Source: Novosphingobium sp. RL4 (lineage in GTDB: Bacteria; Pseudomonadota; Alphaproteobacteria; Sphingomonadales; Sphingomonadaceae). From it: a DNA stretch of 64,000 bases. The stretch lies in contig NZ_CP141945.1 of assembly GCF_035658495.1 (NCBI RefSeq), positions 1,306,001 to 1,370,000 on the forward strand, written 5' to 3'. Positions 8,029 through 16,163 of this stretch are shown here, piece after piece; the stretch's first letter is position 1; every line of letters begins with the position of its first letter. Under the pieces are notes generated by a model. It did no database searches. It saw only the letters and a list, made by a program, of their open reading frames with translations, and had not been told where the DNA came from. The position numbers and the translations under genes are program-made.

Positions 8029-8639
8029 TTTTCATCAGATCCCACGTTTTCGAGTGCGATCGTAGAAGCTGCCTTTCGGCTGGAATGTCAATTTGTTGAT
8101 GGCGGCCGAAGTACGGCGGGCTGCCCCAACTGGCCGGTGGTCAAGGAAAATTTCTCTGCGTGTCCGGGGATGGAGGATACATCGGCACGGCGATTTCCTG
8201 CGTGGTTGCCTCCTGGGGGCGGAGATGATCGGCGATGACATGTCCCTTGACCTGCGATGTAAAACTTTGATCCAGCAGCGTTCTTCGTGTTGGATTCTTG
8301 CGCGGGATGGCGGATTTCCGATCCTATTGTTCCGTAATGGGTCAGGAACTTAGCGCGACGTTTCGTTGCTTTATCTCGCTTCGGTGATATCGTCGAACAA
8401 AGGCACTCGAAAATATCGAGGCCGTGAGGGAGATGATGGGATGAAGAGGGCAACCGGCTAATCGAAACTTCGAAGGTCTGCGTATCTTGGCGTTGAACGA
8501 AAGCGTTCAGCGGGCGGCAGATCTTGTGCATTTTATCATGCACTGCGCGGAAAGGTTCTCGGATTCTACTGATGTCCCCGGAGCGGGGCAGCATGTCATC
8601 TGGAATAAAGAAAATAATTGAACAAAATGGGAGGATGAT
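8029..8639. other. 611-bp divergent intergenic region
   Basis: No convincing gene on either strand. It separates the minus-strand DUF969 operon from the plus-strand TonB receptor and is clearly AT-richer than its flanks towards 8600-8635. A short inverted repeat TGAACG-AAAG-CGTTCA lies at 8494-8509 and GGGAGGA at 8629-8635 is the ribosome site for the receptor. I looked for a cobalamin riboswitch (B12 box) and did not see one. The length suggests room for a regulator or a lost gene. Confidence 0.6.
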
Positions 8640-11060
8640 TTGAAGACCACTGCATATATGCTGCTTTGTTCGGCCGCCGCCGGTTCCGTATCGGTGCCGG
8701 CGTTCGCGCAGCAGGCCGAAACGGTCGTCGACAACGCGAACATCATCATCGTCCAGGCACGCCGCCGCGACGAAGACGTGCAGGACGTTCCGGCGGTGGT
8801 GGACACCGTCACTTCCGAGGATGTCGCCAAGCTGAACATCCGCGATTTCAAGGAAGTCCAGACGCTGGTTCCCGGCCTCCAGCTGGCGACCGAGACGAAC
8901 GGCGTGGGCGGCAGCGCCAAGCTGCGCGGCGTCAACTTCGACATCAACGCCAGCGGCTTCAATTCCACGGTCGAATTCTACATGAACGACGCGCCGATCA
9001 CGGCGGGCGTGGTGCTGCAGCAGATGTTCGATATCGGCCAGATCGAAGTCCTGCGCGGTCCGCAGGGCACGCTGCGCGGCCGCGCCTCGCCTTCCGGCTC
9101 GATCACCGTCACCACGCGCAAGCCTGACCTGTTCGCCTTCGGCGGCGCCGTGGACATGACCGCCAACACGATCGGCACGCTCAACTTCAAGGGCGCGTTC
9201 AACGTCCCGGTGATCGAGGGCATCGCCGCCATTCGCGTCGCGGGTGTCTGGGACGAAAACGAGGGCGATCGCGTTCGTCCCGTCGCGGGCGGCCGCGATC
9301 CGTTCGAACGGACCCGGGCCGGGCGCGTCAGCGGCATCATCCAGCCGACCGACTGGCTGAAGTTCGAAGGCGTCTACCAGCACATGGAGCGCAACGCCGT
9401 GGCCTGGGATCAGGTCGCGTCCTTCAGCGAGGCCAATCCCGACGCCGATCCCAGCCCGGTCTTCATCTCGACCAAGGACCGCCTGTCCAACCAGACGATC
9501 CCGCGCACCAACCATCAGGTCTACAACGTCTACAACTGGCGCGGAGAGGCGAGCCAGTGGGGCCAGGTGCTGATCTACCAGGGGCAGCATTACACGCAGC
9601 ACGTCCTGTCCCGCACCACCCAGGACCCGGCGAACCTGTTCCCCGGCGGCGATGTTCGCCAGTTGACGGATTCCCGCACCAAGTCGACCTCGCACGAAGT
9701 TCGCCTGCAGAACGAGACGCGCCTGTTCGGCATGCTTGACTATGTGGTGGGCTTCTTCGACGCGAAGAACGATCCGCCGACCGATCTTCTGCGGCCTACT
9801 CCCGTCCGGCTTCCGCTGATCTTCGGCGGCGGGCTGGCCACCGTGGCGCAGACCCCTATCTCGCGCACGGGCACCTCGCACGAGCAGTCGCTCTTCGGCA
9901 ACCTGACGGTCCATCTCGGCGAAGCGACCGAAGTTTCGGGCGGCGTCCGCCATATCGACTATACGTCGAACAACCAGCTTATCGTGGGCGGCCAGACGAT
10001 CGCCGACGAGGGGCAGTCCGCCAAGAAGTGGATCTATTCGGCATCGGTGAAGCACAACTTCACGCGCGACCTGATGCTCTATGCCAGCACCGGCAGTTCG
10101 TGGCGCCCGGGCCTCAATGTCGTGGGGGACTTCAACATCACGCCTTCGGCGCTGGAGAAGAGCTTCCTCAACCTTCCGGCGGAAACCTCCAAGTCCTATG
10201 AAATCGGCTTGAAGAGCACCTTCCTCGATGGGCGGATGCGCTTCAACGTCTCCGGCTATCACCAGAAGTTCAAGAACTTCCCCTACCGCGTGCCCGGCAG
10301 CGGGGTCTACTATCTCAACCGCGTCGCCGATCGCGATTCTTCGGGTCAGGTCATCGGCACGCATCAGGAAGTGGCGCAGTTCAACTTCGTTGGCGCGGTC
10401 CCGGTCGAGGTCAACGGTGTCGAGGGCGATCTTTCCTTCGATATCTCGGATCGGTGGAACCTCGGCCTTGTGGCCAGCTACTCGCTCGGCAAGGTCAAGG
10501 ACGGCACGATCGCCTGCAACGACCTCAACGGCGACGGGGTTCCCGATGTCGTGACGTCGGCGCCGACGGTGGGCGAATTGCAGGCCGCCGTCGGGGCTGA
10601 CAACCTTGCGGCCTGCCAGGTCACGCAGCGTTCGGCGTTCCAGTCGCCGTTCTCCGCCACGCTCCAGAGCGAGTACCGCGTGCCGGTATCCGACCGGGTG
10701 GATGGCTATCTGCGCGGGCTGGTCTCCTACAATGGCAAGTCGCAGACCGATCCGACCAATATCTACGACGATGTGAGCGCCTATGCGCTGGTCAACCTCT
10801 ATGCCGGTATCCGCGATCCGAACGGCGCCTGGGAGGTTTCGTTCTACGCCAAGAACCTGTTCGAGACGGAAAAGGCCCTGAGCCGGACCACGCCGCTCAG
10901 CACCAGCTACCGGCAGCTCGGCTTCGGCGGAATGGGGCCGAACGGACCGATCTTCACCGGGCCGACGGCGGAAACCTATACCAGCACCTACACGGGCGTG
11001 ACGATGACCCCGCCGCGGGAATTCGGCATCAACGTGCGCTACGCATTCGGTTCAAGATAA
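8640..11060 (+). CDS. TonB-dependent outer-membrane receptor
   Basis: An 806-residue receptor of the sphingomonad TonB-dependent family. After a signal peptide ending near AFAQQ comes a TonB-box-like stretch (NIIIVQARRR), the plug domain (QDVPAVVDTVTSEDV through IEVLRGPQGTLRGRASPSGSI, residues about 45-160) and a long beta-barrel ending in an aromatic C-terminal strand (NVRYAFGSR). Such proteins import siderophores, sugars or other large or scarce nutrients using TonB energy; the ligand is not evident. The start is TTG at 8640, supported by GGGAGGA 4 bases before it, since the nearby ATG at 8636 meets a stop. It converges on the redox operon, which may use the imported compound. Confidence 0.93.
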   Translation: MKTTAYMLLCSAAAGSVSVPAFAQQAETVVDNANIIIVQARRRDEDVQDVPAVVDTVTSEDVAKLNIRDFKEVQTLVPGLQLATETNGVGGSAKLRGVNFDINASGFNSTVEFYMNDAPITAGVVLQQMFDIGQIEVLRGPQGTLRGRASPSGSITVTTRKPDLFAFGGAVDMTANTIGTLNFKGAFNVPVIEGIAAIRVAGVWDENEGDRVRPVAGGRDPFERTRAGRVSGIIQPTDWLKFEGVYQHMERNAVAWDQVASFSEANPDADPSPVFISTKDRLSNQTIPRTNHQVYNVYNWRGEASQWGQVLIYQGQHYTQHVLSRTTQDPANLFPGGDVRQLTDSRTKSTSHEVRLQNETRLFGMLDYVVGFFDAKNDPPTDLLRPTPVRLPLIFGGGLATVAQTPISRTGTSHEQSLFGNLTVHLGEATEVSGGVRHIDYTSNNQLIVGGQTIADEGQSAKKWIYSASVKHNFTRDLMLYASTGSSWRPGLNVVGDFNITPSALEKSFLNLPAETSKSYEIGLKSTFLDGRMRFNVSGYHQKFKNFPYRVPGSGVYYLNRVADRDSSGQVIGTHQEVAQFNFVGAVPVEVNGVEGDLSFDISDRWNLGLVASYSLGKVKDGTIACNDLNGDGVPDVVTSAPTVGELQAAVGADNLAACQVTQRSAFQSPFSATLQSEYRVPVSDRVDGYLRGLVSYNGKSQTDPTNIYDDVSAYALVNLYAGIRDPNGAWEVSFYAKNLFETEKALSRTTPLSTSYRQLGFGGMGPNGPIFTGPTAETYTSTYTGVTMTPPREFGINVRYAFGSR

Positions 11061-11089
11061 GGCGCGGAAAGGAACGCGTCCCTCCGACT

Positions 11090-11123
11090 GGGGTGGATGG
11101 GCAACCATCCGCCCCGCTTTTTT
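11090..11123 (+). terminator. Rho-independent terminator after the TonB receptor
   Basis: GGGGTGGATG (11090-11099) pairs with CATCCGCCCC (11106-11115) with one G-T wobble and a 6-base loop, followed by TTTTTT at 11118-11123. It lies between the convergent receptor gene and the MarR gene, whose stop codon overlaps the T-run. Confidence 0.85.
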
Positions 11124-11655
11124 ATCTATCCTTACCGGGATCGGGCGGTTCGGTCCGGCACACGTCGGCCAGCATCCGGGCGAAAAGCCGCACATGTTCG
11201 ACCGTGTACCCGGAGAGATTGCCCCTGATGAGGCGGTGCAGTTCCGAGCGGACTTCCACGCAGGCGCGGTCTCCTTCGGGTGTCAGGCTGAGTTCGCTGC
11301 GGCGGCGATCGTCCTTGCCCGGCACGGCTTCGATGAGCCCGGCTGCGGTGAGGCGGTTCAGTTCGGCCGTCACCAGGCTGCGGCCGACCCTCAGCAACGA
11401 GGCGAGGTCGAGCGGATAAGTGATGCCGCGTGAAATGGCGCTGAGGATATAGCATCCGCGGGGGCCAAGGTCGTACCGTGCCGTGACGCTCTGGGTGGCT
11501 GCTCCGATAGGGCGTCCTGCAAAGACGAGCCCCTCGATGACCGGGGCGATATCCACCCATTCGATCCCGCTGGGCAGATCGCCTTCTGCGGCATCATCCG
11601 CTTCCTGCTTCGAGAATGCCCGCCTGAGCAGTTCTTCCCGTGTCGTACTCGTCAC
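11122..11655 (-). CDS. MarR-family regulator, last gene of the exported redox operon
   Basis: A 177-residue MarR-type winged helix: a 50-residue N-terminal extension, then PLDLASLLRVGRSLVTAELNRL as the DNA-binding helices and LIEAVPGKDDRRRSELSLTPEG as the wing. It starts at a GTG whose GTGA overlaps the stop of the cytochrome b561 gene, so it is co-translated with the redox genes. A repressor at the distal end of an operon usually gives autoregulated feedback; its target is probably the operon promoter near 18690 or the adjacent receptor promoter, which is inference. Effector unknown. Confidence 0.85.
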   Translation of the reverse strand: MTSTTREELLRRAFSKQEADDAAEGDLPSGIEWVDIAPVIEGLVFAGRPIGAATQSVTARYDLGPRGCYILSAISRGITYPLDLASLLRVGRSLVTAELNRLTAAGLIEAVPGKDDRRRSELSLTPEGDRACVEVRSELHRLIRGNLSGYTVEHVRLFARMLADVCRTEPPDPGKDR

Positions 11656-12311
11656 AAACCGAAACCCTTGCTGGCCGACCAGGCGAGCAAGGTAGCAAGA
11701 GCGGCGGCAATGACAAAGGCCGTGGGGGACGCGGGCTGCATCGGCGTGGTTTCCCGGTCAAGAGACCGGTCCCGGCCGGTCACCATCGGCCCTACGAGAT
11801 TGCGCCGGCGGAAGACGAGGTAGAACACGATCGCGATCAGGTGCAGCGCGATGAGGGCAAGCAGCACGTTGAAGCTCATGGCGTGGATTCCCGCCGCCAT
11901 GCGGCCTTGGTCGAAGCTGACGAGGAAGGACAGCGGGCCGGATTCAAGCCCGTCCACATCGGTGGCGAAGAGCCCGCTGCCCACTTGCGTGCCCAGCAGG
12001 AGCAGCAGCGCGATGACGCTGTAGCCGCCGAGCGGGTTGTGGCCCGGTTCCTTCGCGTGCCGGCCGCGCAGGTATTCCGCGATGCGCAGCGGGGAACGGA
12101 GCAATCCTGCGAAACGTGCGGTGCTGGCGCCCACGAAACCCCAGATCAGGCGAAAGCCGAGCAGCCCCAGCAATGTGATCCCGGACAGAAAATGCCACTG
12201 CATCTCGCGGTTTTCCGCGCTCCACCAGGAGAACGCGAAAAGCGCGGCGAGCAGCCAGTGGAACAGGCGGGTGGGCAGGTCCCAGACCCGGACGCCGGGG
12301 CGGGCGCTCAC
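11652..12311 (-). CDS. Cytochrome b561/b-type membrane cytochrome
   Basis: A 219-residue di-haem b-type cytochrome of the cytochrome_B561 (PF01292) family. It has the typical start VWDLPTRLFHWLL with the first haem His, further transmembrane helices near residues 50-65, 105-120, 145-170, conserved His in GIHAMSFN and IALHLIAIV, and a last C-terminal hydrophobic segment. Such proteins pass electrons between the quinone pool and periplasmic redox partners. The GTG start at 12311 overlaps the stop of the HiPIP gene (GTGA). As the only clear membrane redox protein of the operon, it is the likely link between the exported carriers and the respiratory chain. Confidence 0.87.
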   Translation of the reverse strand: MSARPGVRVWDLPTRLFHWLLAALFAFSWWSAENREMQWHFLSGITLLGLLGFRLIWGFVGASTARFAGLLRSPLRIAEYLRGRHAKEPGHNPLGGYSVIALLLLLGTQVGSGLFATDVDGLESGPLSFLVSFDQGRMAAGIHAMSFNVLLALIALHLIAIVFYLVFRRRNLVGPMVTGRDRSLDRETTPMQPASPTAFVIAAALATLLAWSASKGFGL

Positions 12312-12631
12312 TTCGCGGCCTTCGGTGCGAAGGAGTTGCAGACGGCGCCTGCGTTGACAGGGCCGCCCGACAGCATCTGGCAGGTTCCGCACCCCGGCGC
12401 GGCGGCCGTGAAGAAGGCGCAGCTTCCGCAGCGCCGGGCAGGGTCGGCCGATGCATCGAGATAGCCCAGCGCGCGGCGCCGGCTCTTCTGGCTGAAGGGC
12501 AGGGCGGCGGGATCGTAGCAGGAACCGGCCGGCGGCTGGGCCAGCGCTCCTCCCGATGCGACCAAACCTGCGGCGGCGAGCGAAGCGAAAGTCAGCGCTC
12601 GTCCGAGGAACTGTCTGCGCGAGGGGGTCAT
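12308..12631 (-). CDS. High-potential iron-sulfur protein (HiPIP), Tat-exported
   Basis: A 107-residue precursor with a twin-arginine signal (SRRQFLGRALTFASLAAAG, cleavage near ALA-QPP). The mature part carries the HiPIP cysteine pattern: CGSC, then a Cys in GTCQMLSGGPVNAG, then VC before NSFAPKAAK, giving four ligands for a [4Fe-4S] 3+/2+ cluster; there are extra Cys in GSCYD and PGCG. HiPIPs are soluble periplasmic one-electron carriers at high potential. Overlaps of 4 bases join it to the VOC gene upstream and cytochrome b561 gene downstream, making a direct electron-transfer pair plausible. Confidence 0.88.
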   Translation of the reverse strand: MTPSRRQFLGRALTFASLAAAGLVASGGALAQPPAGSCYDPAALPFSQKSRRRALGYLDASADPARRCGSCAFFTAAAPGCGTCQMLSGGPVNAGAVCNSFAPKAAK

Positions 12632-13119
12632 TGGCCGGGCTCCCGTGCGGCGGCGCTGCTCTGGATGACTTCGAGCGGATAGCCTTCCGGGTCTTGGAGC
12701 AGTAGCACCCGGTAGCCCTGCGCAGCCGCGCGCACAGGCTGGTGCGCGGTGCCGGAGGCGTCGAGCCGGCGGACCAGCGCATCCATGTCGCTCACCCGCA
12801 GCACGATGCGATCGAAGGCGTTCCCATGTGCAAGCCGTGCGGGCGCTTCCGGCGCGGTGTCATGCACGATGATGAGCCCGGCTTCGCCCGGGTCCGCCGA
12901 GAACCGCAGCATGTATTCGCGCCGGGTGCCGTGATCGAGCGTCATGCCGACCTTGAGCCCGAATGCGTTCTCGTAGAACGCCAGTTCGCGTTCGATCGCC
13001 ACTGCGTTGAGGACCGTGCCCACCAGCCGCGCGGGGGGAAGGGCGGCAGGCTCGCCCGCCTGTGCGGCCTGAGCGGCGAGCAGGACCGAGGCCGCCAGCA
13101 TGATCGACGCGCCCTTCAT
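12628..13119 (-). CDS. Exported VOC (glyoxalase/dioxygenase-fold) protein
   Basis: A 163-residue protein with a Sec signal peptide (MKGASIMLAASVLLAAQAAQA) followed by one vicinal-oxygen-chelate module: a first beta-alpha-beta unit from LVGTVLNAVAIERELAFYENAFGLKVG and a second from FDRIVLRVSDMDALVRRLDASG to LLLQDPEGYPLEVIQ, with a Glu in the last strand as expected for a metal ligand. Most VOC proteins are cytoplasmic, so the export signal is unusual and agrees with the exported neighbours. Start at 13119 overlaps the DUF1552 stop (ATGA). Possible roles are a metal-dependent ring-cleavage or isomerisation enzyme, or a ligand-binding protein; activity is not inferable. Confidence 0.82.
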   Translation of the reverse strand: MKGASIMLAASVLLAAQAAQAGEPAALPPARLVGTVLNAVAIERELAFYENAFGLKVGMTLDHGTRREYMLRFSADPGEAGLIIVHDTAPEAPARLAHGNAFDRIVLRVSDMDALVRRLDASGTAHQPVRAAAQGYRVLLLQDPEGYPLEVIQSSAAAREPGQ

Positions 13120-14456
13120 GCGACGATCTCGCCGATCGACTTGCCGGTCTCCATGCTCTTCGCCCCCCACTTGTCCACGGGCACCCCCATGACCTGCTGG
13201 AGCGTGAGGCCGACGCGGCTGACCGGAGAGCCGAGCCCGTCGACGTAGATCCCCGTACTGATACGACCGCCGCCGCTGCCCGCGGTCATCATCGGGATAT
13301 TGTCGATGGTGTGGAACTTGGCGAACTCGGTTTCGGAATGGGCGAAGACCAATGTGTTGTCGAGCAGGGTGCGCGGCCCCTCCTGCACCTTGTCGAGCGC
13401 GGCAACGAAATAGGTCCAGGCCTCGAAGATCCGGCTCAGGAAGTAAGTGGCCTCGGGCTGGTAGCCCAGCCGGTTGTCGAGCGCTTCTTCATGGGTGAGC
13501 TGGTGATGCGTGATCGTGCTGCCGATTCGGGTCAGCGAGGAGGCGCCGTTGTTGAACATCATGTTGAATACGCGGGTCTGGTCGCAGGCGAGCGCCATGA
13601 CCAGCAGGTCCGTCATCAGCGCGTGGTTGGTGACGACGTTCTCGATCTCGGCATTGACCGGGCGATCCTCGACCGGCTTGGGGACAAGGCACGCCTGTAG
13701 CGGTTCAGGCTTCTTCAGCTCCACTTCAAGCTGGTTCTCCAACTGCCGGACGGACGTGAAATATTGGTCCAGCTTCTGCCTGTCGGCGGCGCCCACTGCG
13801 CTTTCGAGCGACTGGCGCTGTTCGCTGACGGCCGAAAGCACGCTGCGGCGGGCCATGACTTCCGGATCGGGCGTGAAAGTCGCGCCGTTGGGGTCCTTGA
13901 AGCCGGTGCCGAAAAGACGGCGATAGAGCCCGGCTGCCGAGCCTTCCGAAGGGTTCAGGTTGCCGCCGCCGCGCCCGCTGAGCGAATTGCGCGGGTCGCC
14001 AGATGCGGAGGTTTCCAGGCTGCGGAAGCGGGTTCGCGTGCCGATCCTGTCGCCGATGGTCACGTCGAAACTTTCGCCCGGCAGGCCACCTTCCGCGGTG
14101 AGCGCGCGCCCGGTGCGGATCGCCGGGCCTCCGGAGGTGTGGGGAAGGTTCGGTGCGCCATCGAGCATGACGTTGAAATTTCCCAGGATATTGATCTTGT
14201 GCGCGTAGGGCTTGATGATCTCCAGCTCCGGCTTCAGGTCGTATCCCGGACCGGCGTTGTCGGGGAACCAGCGGGTGGGATTGACGCCGAGCCCCCAGAA
14301 CCAGGTGCCGAAACGGACCGGAAGCGGCGCGCCGGTGGCGGCAAGCGCCTCGCCGTTGCCGTTCAGGAAGATATCGAGCAGGGGAACGCCCACGGTGATC
14401 GCCGCGCCGTTCATGATGCCCTTGAGCGCGGTGCGCCGAGACAGGTCGAATGCCAT
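13116..14456 (-). CDS. DUF1552 family protein, Tat-exported
   Basis: A 446-residue DUF1552 protein starting with a twin-arginine motif (LSRRTALKG) and a hydrophobic stretch. Family landmarks include LPVRFGTWFWGLGVNPTRW, an HTSGGPA segment, QLENQLEVELKKPEP, and LLDNTLVFAHSETEFAKFH; it resembles the DUF1501 sulfatase-like group in overall layout but the catalytic role is unknown. DUF1552 genes are regularly paired with DUF1592 genes in planctomycetes, myxobacteria and some proteobacteria, as here (15-base gap to the upstream DUF1592 stop). The Tat signal suggests that it folds in the cytoplasm, perhaps with a cofactor or metal. Confidence 0.88.
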   Translation of the reverse strand: MAFDLSRRTALKGIMNGAAITVGVPLLDIFLNGNGEALAATGAPLPVRFGTWFWGLGVNPTRWFPDNAGPGYDLKPELEIIKPYAHKINILGNFNVMLDGAPNLPHTSGGPAIRTGRALTAEGGLPGESFDVTIGDRIGTRTRFRSLETSASGDPRNSLSGRGGGNLNPSEGSAAGLYRRLFGTGFKDPNGATFTPDPEVMARRSVLSAVSEQRQSLESAVGAADRQKLDQYFTSVRQLENQLEVELKKPEPLQACLVPKPVEDRPVNAEIENVVTNHALMTDLLVMALACDQTRVFNMMFNNGASSLTRIGSTITHHQLTHEEALDNRLGYQPEATYFLSRIFEAWTYFVAALDKVQEGPRTLLDNTLVFAHSETEFAKFHTIDNIPMMTAGSGGGRISTGIYVDGLGSPVSRVGLTLQQVMGVPVDKWGAKSMETGKSIGEIVA

Positions 14457-14471
14457 GGGTTGGTCCTCTCG

Positions 14472-16163
14472 CTAGCGTCTTGTCGCCACGTGAGTGGCCT
14501 CGGATTTCAGTGGATCGCCCGGAATTTCATAGGCCTGCGGCATCGTCGCGACCCGTTCGATCAGCTTGCGCAGGCGGTAGCCGTCCGCCGCGAAGCGGCT
14601 TTCCAGCGTTTCGACGAGCGCGCCATCCTCGCTGGGGCGGCCGGTTGCATATTCGAGCGCCCGCGAGGTGACGCACATCGTCGCGTCCTGGCTGGCCGCG
14701 ATGGCCTTGCCCAGGCCGTCGGCACCGGAAAAGCTGGCCTCGTCGAACGAGCCGCCGACATCGATCGCCGCGTCATTCTCGCGGGTGCGGAAGGCGCCGA
14801 TGCCGTCGAACCTCTCCAGCGGCAGGCCGATCGGATCGGTGATCTTGTGGCAACCTGCGCATACGGGGTCGGTGGTGTGGGCATCAAGGCGGATGCGGGC
14901 AGTGGGCATGGCCTTGTTGGTCACGTCCTGCACGGCGGTGAAGTTCACGTTGCCCGGCGGGTTCGGCACCGGCTGGCAGAGCAGCAACTCGCGTATCGCC
15001 CGGCCGCGCAAGGTCGGAGAACTGCGGCCGGAGTGCGAGTACATGGCGAGGAATCCGGCCAGTCCGAGCAGGCCCGAACGGTCCGAACCGGCCGAGAATT
15101 CATAGGGAACCCAGCCTTGCGACTTGCTCACCGGCACCTGGTAGAGCGCGCCCAGCGGTCGGTTCATCCATGTCTTTCGGGTGGTGAACAGTTCCCGGTA
15201 ATCGCCGTCGCCATCGAGAAGCTGGGTGGTGATCGTGCGCAGCATCTGTTCGGGAAGCGCCTGAAGGACGTCCTGGTTGAAATAGGGGTAGATCACCGGG
15301 TCCTTGGCGAGTTCGTCGAACTTCTCGAACAGCAGCATGTCGGAAAAGAAGGCCCGAAGCCCCTGTTCGAAGCGGGGCGAGGCGACCATCGCCGTCACCA
15401 CCTTTTCAAGCTGGGCCTGATCGGTCAGCCGCCCGCCCGCCGCATCGTCGAGCAAAGCGGCGTTGGGGCTGGAGTTCCACAACATGAAACTGAGGCGCGC
15501 GGCGCGCGAGGCGTTGTCGAGCCGCATTCCGCCAGCATGGTCCGGGTCGGGCTCCGCCGTCTCCACCACATAGAGGAACCACGGCGAGACCAGCATCGAT
15601 CCGAGCGCAAGTTCAAGGCCCTTGGTGAAGGAGCGCGTAGGCGCAGCGCCTTCTCCGGCGATCTTCACGTAGAGCGCCTCTTCCTGCACGGTCAGCGGGC
15701 GCCGGAACAGCAGGCGCCCGATCGGCGCGAGAATGCGGCGCGCGCATTCGGGATCGGCCGCGGCCGGATCGGCGGGCGTGCAGGACATGAACTGGGCGCG
15801 GTGTGCCTCTTCGAAGACCTGCCGGGCGATATCGCGCGCCATGCCGTCCATCTGTTCTAGCCCGGCAGGCGTGATCGCCGCGCTGCGCGCGCCGCTGGCA
15901 ATCAACTGGTGCGCAGGCCTGACGATCGGTTCGAACCGGCCGGCAACGCGGATGTCGCTGCCGAAGATGTCCGCGATCGTATTGCGGTACTGGGCCTCGG
16001 TCAGCCTGCGCATGCCAACGACCTGAGGGCCCTGCAACAGGGTCTGGGCGGCATTCGCTTCGGCCATGGCAGGCACGGATGTCGATGCCGTGCCTGCCAG
16101 CGAGACCACACCGGCAAGGGTGGCCGCGGCGATCGCCAGCGGCGCTATGCGAAAGAGGGTCAC
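14472..16163 (-). CDS. DUF1592 multi-domain exported protein with CxxCH site
   Basis: A 563-residue exported protein with the domain series DUF1587-DUF1595-DUF1592-DUF1588-DUF1585 typical of planctomycete-type PSD proteins. Signs are the first block GMRRLTEAQYRNTIADIFG, RLLFRRPLTVQEEALY, SRAARLSFMLWNSSPNAALL, SGRSSPTLRGRAIRELLLC, and the C-terminal ESRFAADGYRLRKLIERVA. Cys435-Ala-Gly-Cys-His439 in VCAGCHKITDPIG is a potential c-type haem site. The start is GTG at 16163 in a GTGA overlap with the previous gene, followed by a signal peptide. It probably works with DUF1552 in the periplasm; the reaction is unknown. Confidence 0.88.
   Translation of the reverse strand: MTLFRIAPLAIAAATLAGVVSLAGTASTSVPAMAEANAAQTLLQGPQVVGMRRLTEAQYRNTIADIFGSDIRVAGRFEPIVRPAHQLIASGARSAAITPAGLEQMDGMARDIARQVFEEAHRAQFMSCTPADPAAADPECARRILAPIGRLLFRRPLTVQEEALYVKIAGEGAAPTRSFTKGLELALGSMLVSPWFLYVVETAEPDPDHAGGMRLDNASRAARLSFMLWNSSPNAALLDDAAGGRLTDQAQLEKVVTAMVASPRFEQGLRAFFSDMLLFEKFDELAKDPVIYPYFNQDVLQALPEQMLRTITTQLLDGDGDYRELFTTRKTWMNRPLGALYQVPVSKSQGWVPYEFSAGSDRSGLLGLAGFLAMYSHSGRSSPTLRGRAIRELLLCQPVPNPPGNVNFTAVQDVTNKAMPTARIRLDAHTTDPVCAGCHKITDPIGLPLERFDGIGAFRTRENDAAIDVGGSFDEASFSGADGLGKAIAASQDATMCVTSRALEYATGRPSEDGALVETLESRFAADGYRLRKLIERVATMPQAYEIPGDPLKSEATHVATRR

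Noticed and set aside
8029..8639. Cobalamin riboswitch upstream of the TonB receptor
   Set aside because: The B12-box consensus and adjacent stem elements were not found.
8088..10364. Long open frame (758 codons) on the minus strand across the TonB receptor
   Set aside because: It is antisense to a clear receptor gene; the high GC content leaves few stops in the complementary frame, and the peptide has no family features.
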